Shown here piece by piece: positions 25,290-33,986 of a stretch of DNA of 64,000 bases. The notes under the pieces were generated by a model. It searched no databases. It was not told where the DNA came from and saw only the letters and a program-made list of their open reading frames with translations. The DNA comes from Microbispora hainanensis (GTDB lineage Bacteria > Actinomycetota > Actinomycetes > Streptosporangiales > Streptosporangiaceae). The position numbers and the translations under genes are program-made. The DNA is taken from the NCBI RefSeq assembly GCF_006874475.1, contig NZ_VIRM01000010.1:116416-180415 (forward strand). The letters run 5' to 3'. Every line of letters begins with the position of its first letter. Position 1 is the first letter of the stretch.

Positions 25290-26587
25290 GAGAGCGACTG
25301 AGCCGCGCCGACCACGAAGGACTCCAGCCGGTGCAGCAGCGCGGCCATCTCACTCTCGGGCAGGCGGGTGGTGTCGGCGTTGAGCTCCACGCCGAGCGTG
25401 CCCTTCCAGCGCATCAGGGCCACGCAGAAGTCGCAGCTGCGCCTGTCCGTGCCCGGGAGCCACTCCAGCTCGGACTCCCCGTCCGCGCCGCCGCCGACAC
25501 ACGGGTCCTCGCCAGGGCGCAGGTCGTTGAAACAGCACGACGGGAACATGGGGACGCCCCTGTCGGCACTCATCCGGTCGATCATCGCGTTCAGGGCCAG
25601 CGAGTCGAAACGGGCCCGCCGATAGGACGCGAGAACGGCCGGATAGGCGCTCACGAGGGTCTCGGGAAGGCTCGCGCAGGGCCCCAGGGTGAACAACCCC
25701 AACTGGTTGAGGCTGGTGACCAGGTCGCGGCTCCGGTCGTTGAAGCGGTTGTGCACGATCGGGGTGATCGCGCACACCTCGTGGCCGGTCAGCTCGCGCA
25801 GCAGCATGGCGACCGCCACGAGCAGGACGGTGGCGGTGCTGACGCCGGCGCGGCGGGCGAGCACCTGGCCGGCGCGGTTGAGCCGGGGCGACGACAACAC
25901 GGCGCGCGCGTATCGCGGTGTCGCGCCCGCTCCGACCAGTTGCGGGAACATGGCGGACGGCACGGTGCGGAGAAGCGCCTCCCACTGCGCGATCGCCCGG
26001 TCCGAACGGGCCGACGCCGCCTCCTCGTCCCGCACGAGGTCGAGCAGCTGCGACGGCGGCGGCCCCGCGATCGCTCCGCGGAGCAGCAGCATCCGCAGGT
26101 CGCGCACCACGACGTCGGCCGCGTGCCAGTCCGCGACGACGTGGTTGAACACGAGCGCCACGTGAGTGGCCGCGCCGTCGCAGACCACAAGACCGGCACG
26201 CAGCGGCTGCTCGCCGTCGCCGAAGGACCGGCCGGCCAGGCGGGCGACGAGGTCCGCCGCCGCGCCGTCCGCGGCGTCGCGCGCCACTTCGACCGTCTCG
26301 ATCGGCAGGGTCCCCGCCGCCGCCACCTCCTGGTACGGCCCGGTAGCGCCGAGCCGTACGAGCGATCGCAGGGCGTCGTGCCGGCCCATCACCTGCGCCA
26401 GGGCGGCCGCCACGGCCCGGGGAGTGCGCGGGCCGCCTGCGCCAGGGACGGCGAGGAGCCGGGGCACGTTGAAATAATGCGCGCTGTCCGGCCCCACCTT
26501 GTGGATGGCCCCCCAGATGTCCCGCTGTCCCCATGCGAGCTCCGCCGTTCCGGAACGATCGGCGGCGAAGTCCACAGAAAGCCGCAT
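25286..26587 (-). CDS. Stand-alone condensation-domain protein
   Basis: A 433-aa member of the CoA-dependent acyltransferase / NRPS condensation superfamily. The catalytic motif reads FNHVVADWHAAD (about 145), a version of HHxxxDG with the second His and the Asp kept; later segments SLNQLGLFTLGP and the FNDLRPGED region fit the C-terminal half of the fold. No carrier or adenylation domain is fused and no NRPS gene is nearby, so it may transfer an acyl or peptidyl group from a distant partner. ATG at 26587. The tail overlaps the convergent HNH gene by 4 bp. The substrate is unknown. Confidence 0.75.
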   Translation of the reverse strand: MRLSVDFAADRSGTAELAWGQRDIWGAIHKVGPDSAHYFNVPRLLAVPGAGGPRTPRAVAAALAQVMGRHDALRSLVRLGATGPYQEVAAAGTLPIETVEVARDAADGAAADLVARLAGRSFGDGEQPLRAGLVVCDGAATHVALVFNHVVADWHAADVVVRDLRMLLLRGAIAGPPPSQLLDLVRDEEAASARSDRAIAQWEALLRTVPSAMFPQLVGAGATPRYARAVLSSPRLNRAGQVLARRAGVSTATVLLVAVAMLLRELTGHEVCAITPIVHNRFNDRSRDLVTSLNQLGLFTLGPCASLPETLVSAYPAVLASYRRARFDSLALNAMIDRMSADRGVPMFPSCCFNDLRPGEDPCVGGGADGESELEWLPGTDRRSCDFCVALMRWKGTLGVELNADTTRLPESEMAALLHRLESFVVGAAQSLS

Positions 26588-26922
26588 GGCTCTCCTTTAT
26601 CGAACGTGGGGCGGGTGGATCTGGAAACGCTCCAACGAAGGCTAGGTTTCCGCTCCGCGCGGGTCAAGATTCGACTTTGACCATCCGGGAAGCGCTCTCA
26701 CGTCACCCCTGGATATGGACCCGCCGAAAACAGGACAAGAACTGCATGTGAAAATCACCGCCATCGACGCGGAATTGACGGGAGTGAATTTCCCCGGTGG
26801 AATTTCCGCCCGAATCCTTACCGCAGGGTGGCCGGCTCACCCGGCGGCGGACACCTCGAAACCTGCGTTCGCCTCGAAGCGGGCGGTCACCTCGAAGCGG
26901 GCGGTCACCTCGGAGCGGCTGT
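26588..26922. other. Intergenic with a possible 5' gene remnant and LacI-like box
   Basis: Upstream of the condensation gene. GGGAAGCGCTCTCA at 26687-26700 resembles the AGCGCT-centred boxes ahead of the glucanase gene at 40.4 kb. At 26748 a GTG opens VKITAIDAELTGVNF, wording reminiscent of an enolase-superfamily N-terminus, in less GC-rich sequence, but the frame soon runs into the 18-bp repeats; it may be a decayed gene end. No complete gene is supported. Confidence 0.35.
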
Positions 26923-26925
26923 TCA
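26854..26925. repeat. 18-bp tandem repeat, about 4 copies
   Basis: Units of cctcgaagcgggcggtca, two perfect (26872-26889, 26890-26907) with diverged copies on each side. The array ends at the stop codon of ltp2. Confidence 0.8.
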
Positions 26926-28098
26926 CCGGTCGGTCCCGAGGACCAGGCCGCTGGTGGGCACGCCGGTGCCGGCGGTCACGATCACGTTGCGTACCCCTTC
27001 GGGCTGGTTGACGCTGGTGCCCCGCACGAGCCGCACCGCCTCGGCGATGCCGTTCATGCCGTGCAGGTACGCCTCGCCGAGCTGGCCGCCGTGGGTGTTG
27101 AACGGCAGCCGCCCGCCGAGCTCCAGGCTGCCCTCGGCGATGAAGTCCTTGGCCTCGCCGGGGGCGCAGAAGCCCAGCTCCTCCAGTTGCGGCAGCACCA
27201 GCGGCGTGAAGTGGTCGTACAGGATCGCCGCGTCCATGTCCGCCGGGCCGAGGCCGCTCTGCGCGTACAGCTGCCGCCCGACCAGCCCCATTTCGGGGAT
27301 GCCGGTGATGCGGGGACGGTAGTAGCTCGTCATCATGTGCTGGTCGTCGCCGGAGCCCTGGGCCGCGCCGAGGATGACGGCGGGCGGGTGCGGCAGGTCG
27401 CGTGCCCGCTCGGCCGAGACCACGACCAGCGCCTGTCCGCCGTCGGTCTCCTGGCAGCAGTCGAGCAGGTGCAGCGGCTCGGCGATCCAGCGCGACGCCT
27501 GGTGGTCCTCCAGGGTGATGGGCCGCCGGTAGAACCAGGCCGCCGGGTTGGCCGCGGCGTGTTTCCTGTCGACCACGGCCACCCGGCCGAAGTCCTCGCT
27601 GGTCGCGCCGTATTCGTGCATGTAGCGGCGGGCGAACATGGCCACCCACTGGGCGGGCGTCGTCAGGCCGAACGGGGTGAGCCACGCGTACGCGGCGCCG
27701 TCGGCCCCCGTCTCGGCCGGGCTGTCCGCCTGGCCGAGGCCGTAGCGCACCCCGGACCGCTCGTTGAAGGCCCGGTAGCAGACCACGACGCCGGCGACGC
27801 CGGACGCGACGGCCAGCGCCGCCTGCTGGACGGTGCCGCAGGCCGCGCCGCCGCCGTGCGGGATGCGCGAGAAGAACGTCAGGTCGCCCATGCCGGTGGC
27901 GCGGGCGACGTGGATCTCGGCGTTGGTGTCGGCGGTGAACGTCACCATCCCGTCCACATCGGACGGCTTCAGGCCGGCGTCGGCGACGGCCGCGAGCACG
28001 GCCTCGCAGGCGAGCCGCAGCTCGCTGCGGCCGGAGTCCTTGGAGAACTCGGTGGCCCCGATGCCGGCGATCGCCGCCGCGCCCGAAAAGCCGCTCAT
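26923..28098 (-). CDS. ltp2: Steroid side-chain aldolase, thiolase-like
   Basis: A 391-aa thiolase-fold protein of the Ltp2 group, which performs the retro-aldol step releasing propionyl-CoA from the 17-hydroxy-20-carboxyl-CoA steroid intermediate to leave androstenedione. The sequence follows remembered mycobacterial Ltp2 closely: IGATEFSKDSGRSELRLA, YRAFNERSG, DRKHAAANP, LLDCCQETDGGQA, LYDHFTPLVL, NTHGGQLGEAY, VTAGTGVPTSGL. It is coupled by ATGA to chsH1, and the gene order chsH2-chsH1-ltp2 equals that of M. tuberculosis. Ltp2 needs the DUF35 part of ChsH2, which is present. Confidence 0.9.
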   Translation of the reverse strand: MSGFSGAAAIAGIGATEFSKDSGRSELRLACEAVLAAVADAGLKPSDVDGMVTFTADTNAEIHVARATGMGDLTFFSRIPHGGGAACGTVQQAALAVASGVAGVVVCYRAFNERSGVRYGLGQADSPAETGADGAAYAWLTPFGLTTPAQWVAMFARRYMHEYGATSEDFGRVAVVDRKHAAANPAAWFYRRPITLEDHQASRWIAEPLHLLDCCQETDGGQALVVVSAERARDLPHPPAVILGAAQGSGDDQHMMTSYYRPRITGIPEMGLVGRQLYAQSGLGPADMDAAILYDHFTPLVLPQLEELGFCAPGEAKDFIAEGSLELGGRLPFNTHGGQLGEAYLHGMNGIAEAVRLVRGTSVNQPEGVRNVIVTAGTGVPTSGLVLGTDR

Positions 28099-28520
28099 CT
28101 CACGTCCTTCGCGGGAAGCCGTACGGCGACGGTGCCGGTGACGTGGGCGCCCAGGCCGTTCTCGCCGCGTACGGCGATCTCGACCCGGCGGTCGTCGTCG
28201 TGCTTGGCGGTGACCGTGCCGGTGAGCGTCATCGTGTCGCCCGGGTAGTTGGGCACGCCGAGCCTGATCTTGATGGCCGTGACGACGGCGGCCGGGCCCG
28301 CCCACTCCGTGACGTACCGGTCGACCAGACCGTTGGTGGTGAGGATGTTCATGAAGATGTCCTTCGACCCGCGCTCGGCCGCGAGGCCGGGATCGTGGTG
28401 GACGTCCTGGTAGTCGCGGCTCGCGATGGCGGTCGCCACGATGAGCGTGCGGGTCAGCGGGATCGGCAGCGCGGGCAGCTCCTCCCCCACCGCCACCTCC
28501 TCGTACGTCCGCCCGTTCAT
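28095..28520 (-). CDS. chsH1: MaoC-like steroid enoyl-CoA hydratase subunit
   Basis: A 141-aa hot-dog (MaoC-like) hydratase chain. It carries the hydratase motif ASRDYQDVHHDPG (Asp/His catalytic pair) and GSKDIFMNILTTNGLVDRY, which matches mycobacterial ChsH1 nearly word for word. With ChsH2 it hydrates the C17(20) double bond of the 3-oxo-4,17-pregnadiene-20-carboxyl-CoA intermediate. It overlaps both neighbours by 4 bp (ATGA each side), so the three genes are translationally coupled. Confidence 0.9.
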   Translation of the reverse strand: MNGRTYEEVAVGEELPALPIPLTRTLIVATAIASRDYQDVHHDPGLAAERGSKDIFMNILTTNGLVDRYVTEWAGPAAVVTAIKIRLGVPNYPGDTMTLTGTVTAKHDDDRRVEIAVRGENGLGAHVTGTVAVRLPAKDVR

Positions 28521-29461
28521 GACGCCACCCCGGGCTGCGGGCGGAACACCGGAAGCGACAGGCCGGGATCGGCGTCCAGCCAGTCGAGGACGACGGGCAT
28601 GCCGATCTCGACCTCTCCGGGTGCCACGCCGACGAGGTCGGTGACGAGCCGCGTGCCCTCCTCCAGCTCCACGACCGCGACGATCAGCGGATAGTCGAAC
28701 GCCGGGTGGCGGGGGTGATGGTTGACCACGAAGCTGTAGACCTGCCCGCGGCCGGACGCCTCGGCGGCGTCCCACTCGAACGAGCCGCAATGCGGGCAGC
28801 AGGGGCCGGGCGGGTGGCGCAGCGTCCCGCACCCGGCGCAGCGCTGGATCACCAGCCGGTGCGCGCGCGCCGCCTCGAACCAGAACGCGTTGTCGCGGTT
28901 GATCACGGGCCGGGGCCGCGACGCCTTCGGGGCCTGCTCGCTCGATGGTGACGCCTTCGGCCGGAACCACAGCAGGCGCCACCGCTGCACGGCGACGACC
29001 TCACCGTCCTGGTCGGTGTAGGTGCGGACCGTCGTCACGAACCGGCCGGCGCCCAGCGCGGTGCTCTTCTCCGGGGAGATCGACTCCACCACCTCGCGGA
29101 CGCTCACCCGGTCGCCGACCACCAGCTCACGGTGGAACTCGAACTCCGAGTCGGTGGCCACCACCGAGGTGTAGCCGTCCTTCTCCAGCAGCGCGTACAG
29201 CTCCTCGGCCCCCGATGCCCCGCCCGTGCCTCCCCCATCGGGAGCCGGGGCGTACCCGCGCATCGTCCACGCCTGGATCATCGACGCGGGCGCGACGATC
29301 CCCGGACGGCCGGTCGCGCGGGCGGCGTCCTCGTCGAGGTAGATCGGGTTGCGGTCGCCCATCGCCTCGGCCCAGTGCCGGATCATGGGCACGTTCACCG
29401 GGTCGGGCCCCTCCTGCGGAGGGAGGATCTCCCGTCCGGCGAACTCCTCGTAGGCGGTCAT
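28517..29461 (-). CDS. chsH2: MaoC / DUF35 fusion, steroid hydratase subunit
   Basis: A 314-aa two-domain protein. Residues 1-170: MaoC-like half (RHWAEAMGDRNPIYLDEDAA, PGIVAPASMIQAWTM). Residues about 190-310: DUF35/OB-fold with a zinc ribbon CAGCG...CCPHCG and the RHPPGPCCPHC segment. The family partner is ChsH1, and the DUF35 half binds Ltp2. It is the first gene of chsH2-chsH1-ltp2. ATG at 29461. A Gly-rich insert (DGGGTGGASG) near residue 75 looks local. Confidence 0.9.
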   Translation of the reverse strand: MTAYEEFAGREILPPQEGPDPVNVPMIRHWAEAMGDRNPIYLDEDAARATGRPGIVAPASMIQAWTMRGYAPAPDGGGTGGASGAEELYALLEKDGYTSVVATDSEFEFHRELVVGDRVSVREVVESISPEKSTALGAGRFVTTVRTYTDQDGEVVAVQRWRLLWFRPKASPSSEQAPKASRPRPVINRDNAFWFEAARAHRLVIQRCAGCGTLRHPPGPCCPHCGSFEWDAAEASGRGQVYSFVVNHHPRHPAFDYPLIVAVVELEEGTRLVTDLVGVAPGEVEIGMPVVLDWLDADPGLSLPVFRPQPGVAS

Positions 29462-29561
29462 CCGTCCTCCACGCCGGTCTTCACGCCGTCCAGACGTTAG
29501 TCGGCGGGACCCGCCGGTGATCCGGCGAATCCCGCTGACCGGGAGCGGAGTGAGGGGCGAG

Positions 29562-30392
29562 TCAGGCGGGACCGAGCCGCAGGCTCTTGAACTCGGTCGC
29601 CTGGGCGGCGATCGCCTTCTCCGTGGGCAGGCGTTCCATCGACGACGCGCCGAAGAAGCCCGCGATCCCGTTCGTGTGATCGAGCACGAACTGGGCGTCC
29701 TGCGGCTCGGCGATGGGGCCGCCGTGGCAGAGCACGATGACGTCGGGGTTGACCGCGACCGCGGCGTCGCGCATCTCCTGCACCGCGGCGGCGGCCTCGT
29801 CGAGGGTGAGGGCGGTCTCCGCGCCGATGCTGCCGCTCGTGGTCAGCCCGACGTGGGGCACGAGGATGTCGGCTCCGGCCTCGGTCATGGCCGCCGCCTG
29901 CTCCGCGTCGAAGACGTAGGGGGCGGTGAGCAGGTCACGCCGCCGCGCTTCCCTGATCATCTCCACCTCCAGCCGGTATCCCATCCCGGTCTCTTCGAGG
30001 TTCTGCCGGAACCTGCCGTCGTACAGGCCGACCGTGGGGAAGTTCTGCACGCCGGCGAAGCCCATCGCCTTGAGCTGGTCGAGGAACGGGCCCATGAGCC
30101 GGAAGGGGTCCGTGCCGCAGACCCCGGCCAGCACGGGGGTGTCGCGTACGACCGGCAGGACCTCCCGCGCCATGTCGACGACGATCGCGTTGGCGTCGCC
30201 GTACGGAAGCAGCCCGGCGAGCGATCCCCGGCCGGCCATGCGATAGCGGCCCGAGTTGTAGATGATGAGCAGGTCGGCCCCGCCGGCCTCGGCGGCCTTG
30301 GCCGACAGGCCGGTGCCGGCGCCCGCGCCGATGATGGGCCGGCCGGCCCGTACGGTGGCGCGCAGGCGTTCGAGAGCTGTCTCGCGGTTCAT
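29562..30392 (-). CDS. TIM-barrel (PEP-hydrolase-like) protein, Tm-1 C-terminal type
   Basis: A 276-aa protein of the phosphoenolpyruvate hydrolase-like TIM-barrel family. Recognisable parts: [30 protein letters not shown], given as [14 protein letters not shown] and [61 protein letters not shown]. In plant Tm-1 proteins this module is fused behind a UPF0261 domain; here the UPF0261 gene lies just 1 bp upstream. The physiological reaction is unknown. ATG at 30392 with GGAG upstream. Confidence 0.85.
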   Translation of the reverse strand: MNRETALERLRATVRAGRPIIGAGAGTGLSAKAAEAGGADLLIIYNSGRYRMAGRGSLAGLLPYGDANAIVVDMAREVLPVVRDTPVLAGVCGTDPFRLMGPFLDQLKAMGFAGVQNFPTVGLYDGRFRQNLEETGMGYRLEVEMIREARRRDLLTAPYVFDAEQAAAMTEAGADILVPHVGLTTSGSIGAETALTLDEAAAAVQEMRDAAVAVNPDVIVLCHGGPIAEPQDAQFVLDHTNGIAGFFGASSMERLPTEKAIAAQATEFKSLRLGPA

Positions 30393-30393
30393 C

Positions 30394-31647
30394 TCAGTCT
30401 CCAGTTCGGCGTGCGGAATCGGACGCACGGATGAGGTGGTGCAGCGCTTCCGCCGCGGCCCGGCCGAAGCCCGGGTCGTTGATGGCGGCGTCCACGTCGT
30501 GGACGGGGACGCCGGTGTCCTTCAGGGCGTCCCGCAGCGCGGTGAAGCAGGCGGCGTCGGCGTCGGGATCGGCGAAGGGCCCGCCTTCGACGTCGATCCC
30601 GGAGACGCCCTTCAACGGCAGGAAGACCTCCGCCGGCCCGGTGGCGCGGCCGAGCTTGCCGCCGATCCTGGCCCCCAGCTCGGCCATCTCGTCGAGGGTC
30701 GTCCGCATGAGGGTGACCGTGGGGTTGTGCACCAGGAACTTCCGGTCCGCGAACTTCTCCGGCACCGTGTCCCGGGGCCCGAAGTTGACCATGTCGAGCG
30801 CGCCCACGCTGACCACCTGCGGGATGCCGGCCCGCCCGGCCGCCTCCAGCCGGTCGGGTCCTGCGGTGAGGACGCCGCCGACGAGGTCGTCGGCCAGCTC
30901 GGTGGTGGTCAGGTCGAGGACGCCGTCGAGCATGCCGGAGGCGGCGAGGGCCTCCATCGCCCGCCCGCCGGACCCCGTGGCGTGGAAGACCAGCACCTCA
31001 TATCCGAGGCGGGTCAGGTGGTCGCGGGCCTCGTCGACGGCGGGCGTGGTGAGCCCGAACATCGTGGCGGCGACGAGCTTCCGGTCGTCGCCGGCCCCCG
31101 TTTCGGCGCGGACCCGGGCATACCGCTGGGCCATCCCGGCCACGGCGGCGGCGGCGTTGCCGAGAACCGCCCGCGAGAGCCGGTTGATGCCGGAGATGTC
31201 CACGACGGAGTACATGAGCGTGACGTCCACGTCTCCGACGTACGGGCGGACGTCGCCCGAGGCCATGGTCGAGACCAGCAGCTTGGGCACTCCGACGGGC
31301 AGGGCCTGCAGTGCCCTGGCGGCGACCGACGAGCCGCCGGAGCCGCCGATCGCGAGCAGGCCGTCGAGGCGGCCCTCGTCGTACAACCTGCGGACGACCA
31401 CGGCGGCGCCGGCCGCCATCGTGTCCATCGTGGCGCCGCGGTCGCGGCCGGCGCGGAGCCGGTCGAGGTCGGCGCCCGCGGCCCGGGCCACCTCGTCCGC
31501 GCCGATGTCGGCGAGCTCCGCCCCGGCGGCGAAGGTGCCCACGTTGACCAGGAGCACGTCGCAGCCCGCCTCTTGCAGCTGGTCACGGACCCAGCGATAC
31601 TCCTCGGTCTTGGTGTCCAGTGTTCCCAGCAGCACTACCGTCGCCAC
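30394..31647 (-). CDS. UPF0261 (Tm-1-like ATP-binding) protein
   Basis: A 417-aa Tm-1-like ATP-binding protein: [14 protein letters not shown] at the N-terminus, a Gly-rich loop [13 protein letters not shown] (about 105), [29 protein letters not shown] and [20 protein letters not shown] at 31647 is selected by AGGAGG 6 nt upstream and by the family N-terminus. It is followed by the TIM-barrel partner with a 1-bp gap and is divergent from the MocR gene. Fungal and plant homologs fuse both modules, so the products probably act together. Confidence 0.88.
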   Translation of the reverse strand: MATVVLLGTLDTKTEEYRWVRDQLQEAGCDVLLVNVGTFAAGAELADIGADEVARAAGADLDRLRAGRDRGATMDTMAAGAAVVVRRLYDEGRLDGLLAIGGSGGSSVAARALQALPVGVPKLLVSTMASGDVRPYVGDVDVTLMYSVVDISGINRLSRAVLGNAAAAVAGMAQRYARVRAETGAGDDRKLVAATMFGLTTPAVDEARDHLTRLGYEVLVFHATGSGGRAMEALAASGMLDGVLDLTTTELADDLVGGVLTAGPDRLEAAGRAGIPQVVSVGALDMVNFGPRDTVPEKFADRKFLVHNPTVTLMRTTLDEMAELGARIGGKLGRATGPAEVFLPLKGVSGIDVEGGPFADPDADAACFTALRDALKDTGVPVHDVDAAINDPGFGRAAAEALHHLIRASDSARRTGD

Positions 31648-31737
31648 CGCGGCCTCCTGTCGTCGTCGACCTGCCCGTACGGTCGAGAATGTCCGGCCGT
31701 GGCGGAACCGGCCAGGCCAATCACGCAGAATTGGTCC

Positions 31738-33132
31738 ATGGCGCGTGCGGAACCTGTCGACAGTGCCGCGTTGGCCCGCCTGCTCGGGGGATGGCGGGCG
31801 GACGACGTGCCGCTGCCGCATGCCCTCGCCGACGCGCTCGACGAGCTGGTCGCCGGCAACGTGCTGGTCGAGGGGGCCGCGCTGCCGCCGCAGCGCGTGC
31901 TGGCCGCCGCGCTGGGGGTCTCCCGCGGGACCGTCGCCGAGGCGTACGCGGAGCTGGCCGCGCGGGGACGGCTGACGTCACGGCAGGGGTCCGGGTCGCG
32001 GGTCCGGCGCGAGCGCAGCGCCGGCGGCGGTGACCACGTCGTCGACGGACGGCTGGCGTCCTTCGGCAGCACCCGCCGCCTGGTCGAGCTCGACCTGTCC
32101 AGCGGCGCCCTGCCCGCCCTGTCACTGGTGCGGGAGGCCGTGTCGGCGGTCGATCTGCGCGAACTCGACGTCTATCTCGCCGACGACGGCTACTACGCGG
32201 CGGGGCTGCCGCGTCTCCGCGCGGTCGTCGCCGGGCAGTACCGCGCGCAGGGGCTGCCGACGGAACCGGATCAGATCCTCGTCACCTCCGGCTCCCAGCA
32301 GGCCGTCTGGTTGTGCGCGTCGTCCCTCGTGACGCCGGGAGACGAGGTCCTGGTCGAGGAGCCGGGCTACCGCGGCGCCATCGAGGCGTTCCGTACGGCC
32401 GGGGCGCGGCTGACCGGAGTGCCCGTGCGGACGGACGGCCTCGACCTCGACCACCTCGACCGGGTCGCCCATCGGGCCGCCCTGCTCTACTGCCAGCCCG
32501 CGGCGCACAACCCCACGGGGATCAGCCTGCCCGCGGCGGCCAGGGAGCGGCTCAGCGAGATCGTCGGCAGGCACGGCGTGCTGACGATCGAGGACCGTTC
32601 CTGCGCCGACCTCGTCCTCGACGACCGCGGGGTGCGCCCGCCGCTGCCCGATCCTCCCGGCCCCGGCCCGGTGATCCGGATCGGCACCGCGTCCAAGCTG
32701 CTGTGGGGCGGGCTGCGGGTCGGGTGGATACGCGCGGAACGGCCGATGATCAAGCGATTGACGCAGGCCAAGGCGGCGCTGGACCTGGCCGCTCCGGTGC
32801 TCGACCAGATGGTGACCGCCGAGTTGCTGGCGCAGGCGGATCGGGCCCGGCAGGAGCGCACGCGGCGCCTGCGGGCCCATCTCGCCGACGCGGCGGCGGT
32901 TCTGACGGAACGCCGCCCGGCGTGGCGGTGGACGCCGCCGAGCGGCGGCACGGCGCTGTGGATCGACACCGGGACCGACGCCGTCGCTCTGGCCGAGCGC
33001 GCTCGCAGGAGAGGCGTGCTGGTCACCGCCGGCCCGGCCTTCTCCCCCGCGAACGCGCAGCGCTCCCGGCTCCGGCTGCCGTTCTGGAAGCCCCTCGAGC
33101 AGTTCGCCCACGCGGTCGAACTGCTCGAATGA
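31738..33132 (+). CDS. MocR-type regulator (GntR HTH + aminotransferase domain)
   Basis: A 464-aa PLP-binding transcription factor. Residues 20-85: GntR winged helix (GAALPPQRVLAAALGVSRGT, YAELAARGRLTSRQGSG). Residues 115-460: class I aminotransferase fold with TSGSQQAVWL, the cofactor Asp/Asn region QPAAHNPTG and the Schiff-base Lys in GTASKLLWGG (about 318). MocR proteins normally regulate a neighbouring gene; here the divergent UPF0261/TIM-barrel operon starts 90 bp away, which makes it the likely target. Confidence 0.9.
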   Translation: MARAEPVDSAALARLLGGWRADDVPLPHALADALDELVAGNVLVEGAALPPQRVLAAALGVSRGTVAEAYAELAARGRLTSRQGSGSRVRRERSAGGGDHVVDGRLASFGSTRRLVELDLSSGALPALSLVREAVSAVDLRELDVYLADDGYYAAGLPRLRAVVAGQYRAQGLPTEPDQILVTSGSQQAVWLCASSLVTPGDEVLVEEPGYRGAIEAFRTAGARLTGVPVRTDGLDLDHLDRVAHRAALLYCQPAAHNPTGISLPAAARERLSEIVGRHGVLTIEDRSCADLVLDDRGVRPPLPDPPGPGPVIRIGTASKLLWGGLRVGWIRAERPMIKRLTQAKAALDLAAPVLDQMVTAELLAQADRARQERTRRLRAHLADAAAVLTERRPAWRWTPPSGGTALWIDTGTDAVALAERARRRGVLVTAGPAFSPANAQRSRLRLPFWKPLEQFAHAVELLE

Positions 33133-33172
33133 GCAACGGCGCCGGTCATGGTGTCACCTCACCCGGCCACGT

Positions 33173-33217
33173 CAGCGCCGGTCACTTCAGCGCCGATCAC
33201 TTCAGCGCCGATCACTT
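33173..33217. repeat. 15-bp tandem repeat x3
   Basis: Units of cagcgcc(g/a)(g/a)tcactt at 33173-33187, 33188-33202 and 33203-33217 plus a partial fourth, ending at the stop codon of the SIS-domain gene, between two convergent genes. Confidence 0.88.
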
Positions 33218-33975
33218 CAGCGCCGGTCGCGGCCCTCGGCGGCGAGGAGGCGGCGCCGGTGGTCGGCGAACACCTCGTCGTTCGACGAGACGGTGGCCCC
33301 GGGCACGGTCGGGGAGACGAACGTCGGCACGACGACGCCCCGGCCGGCGAGCACGGCTGCCGTACGGGTCACGATCTCGTGGCTGACCACGCTCGCCACC
33401 ACCGTCGAGGCGCCCCCTGTCGGACGGTCCCAGCCGTCCACCTCGATGATGGCGTCCTGCACCGGCACGCCGGTGTCGATCGTCACGTCGCAGATCTCCG
33501 CGATCCGCTTGCCGCTGGAGTGCTCGGCCGGGCGTTCGAGGTTGGCCACCGAGGTGACCGCGACGGTGAACAGGCCGCGCTCGGCGGCGTACATGGCCGC
33601 CTCGACGGGCGCCGCGTTCCTGCCGCCGTGGCTGTAGACCACCATCACGTCGCCGGGGGCGAGCGGCTCGTGGTCCAGATACTGCTTGATGTATCCCTCG
33701 GTGCGCTCCAGCCAGAGCAGCTCGCGCACGCCGCCCGGCCCCAGCACGTTGTGCCACATCAGCCGGGGATCGGTGAGCGGGTGGATGCCCGCGAAGCTGC
33801 CGTACCTGGGGAAGGCGTCCATGGTGGGGATCACCGAGTGGCCGCTGCCGAACAGGTGGATCAGGCCGCCGTTCTGGACGGCGTCCGCGCTGCGCTCGGC
33901 CACGGTCGTCAGCGCCTCCTCCTGTGTGGAGGCGAGCCGGTCAAGGATGGTCATCAGGGTTCGGGTGTAACTCAC
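33217..33975 (-). CDS. SIS-domain sugar isomerase-like protein
   Basis: A 252-aa phosphosugar-binding protein. SIS-fold signatures: LIHLFGSGHSVIPTMD (about 45) and VVYSHGGRNAAPVEAAMYA (about 125), then VAVTSVAN. Related proteins act on N-acetylhexosamine or other sugar phosphates. GTG at 33975 is preferred because AGGA lies 9 nt upstream; ATG at 33990 would overlap the GntR stop (ATGA) and is a real alternative. It is the last gene of the sugar-uptake operon, and a likely downstream step after the ROK kinase. Confidence 0.82.
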   Translation of the reverse strand: MSYTRTLMTILDRLASTQEEALTTVAERSADAVQNGGLIHLFGSGHSVIPTMDAFPRYGSFAGIHPLTDPRLMWHNVLGPGGVRELLWLERTEGYIKQYLDHEPLAPGDVMVVYSHGGRNAAPVEAAMYAAERGLFTVAVTSVANLERPAEHSSGKRIAEICDVTIDTGVPVQDAIIEVDGWDRPTGGASTVVASVVSHEIVTRTAAVLAGRGVVVPTFVSPTVPGATVSSNDEVFADHRRRLLAAEGRDRR

Positions 33976-33986
33976 GGACGTTCCTT

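Noticed and set aside
24419..26680. 753-codon plus-strand frame over the HNH linker and condensation gene
   Set aside because: Frame-shifted reading of the HNH gene and antisense of the condensation gene; no recognisable motif.
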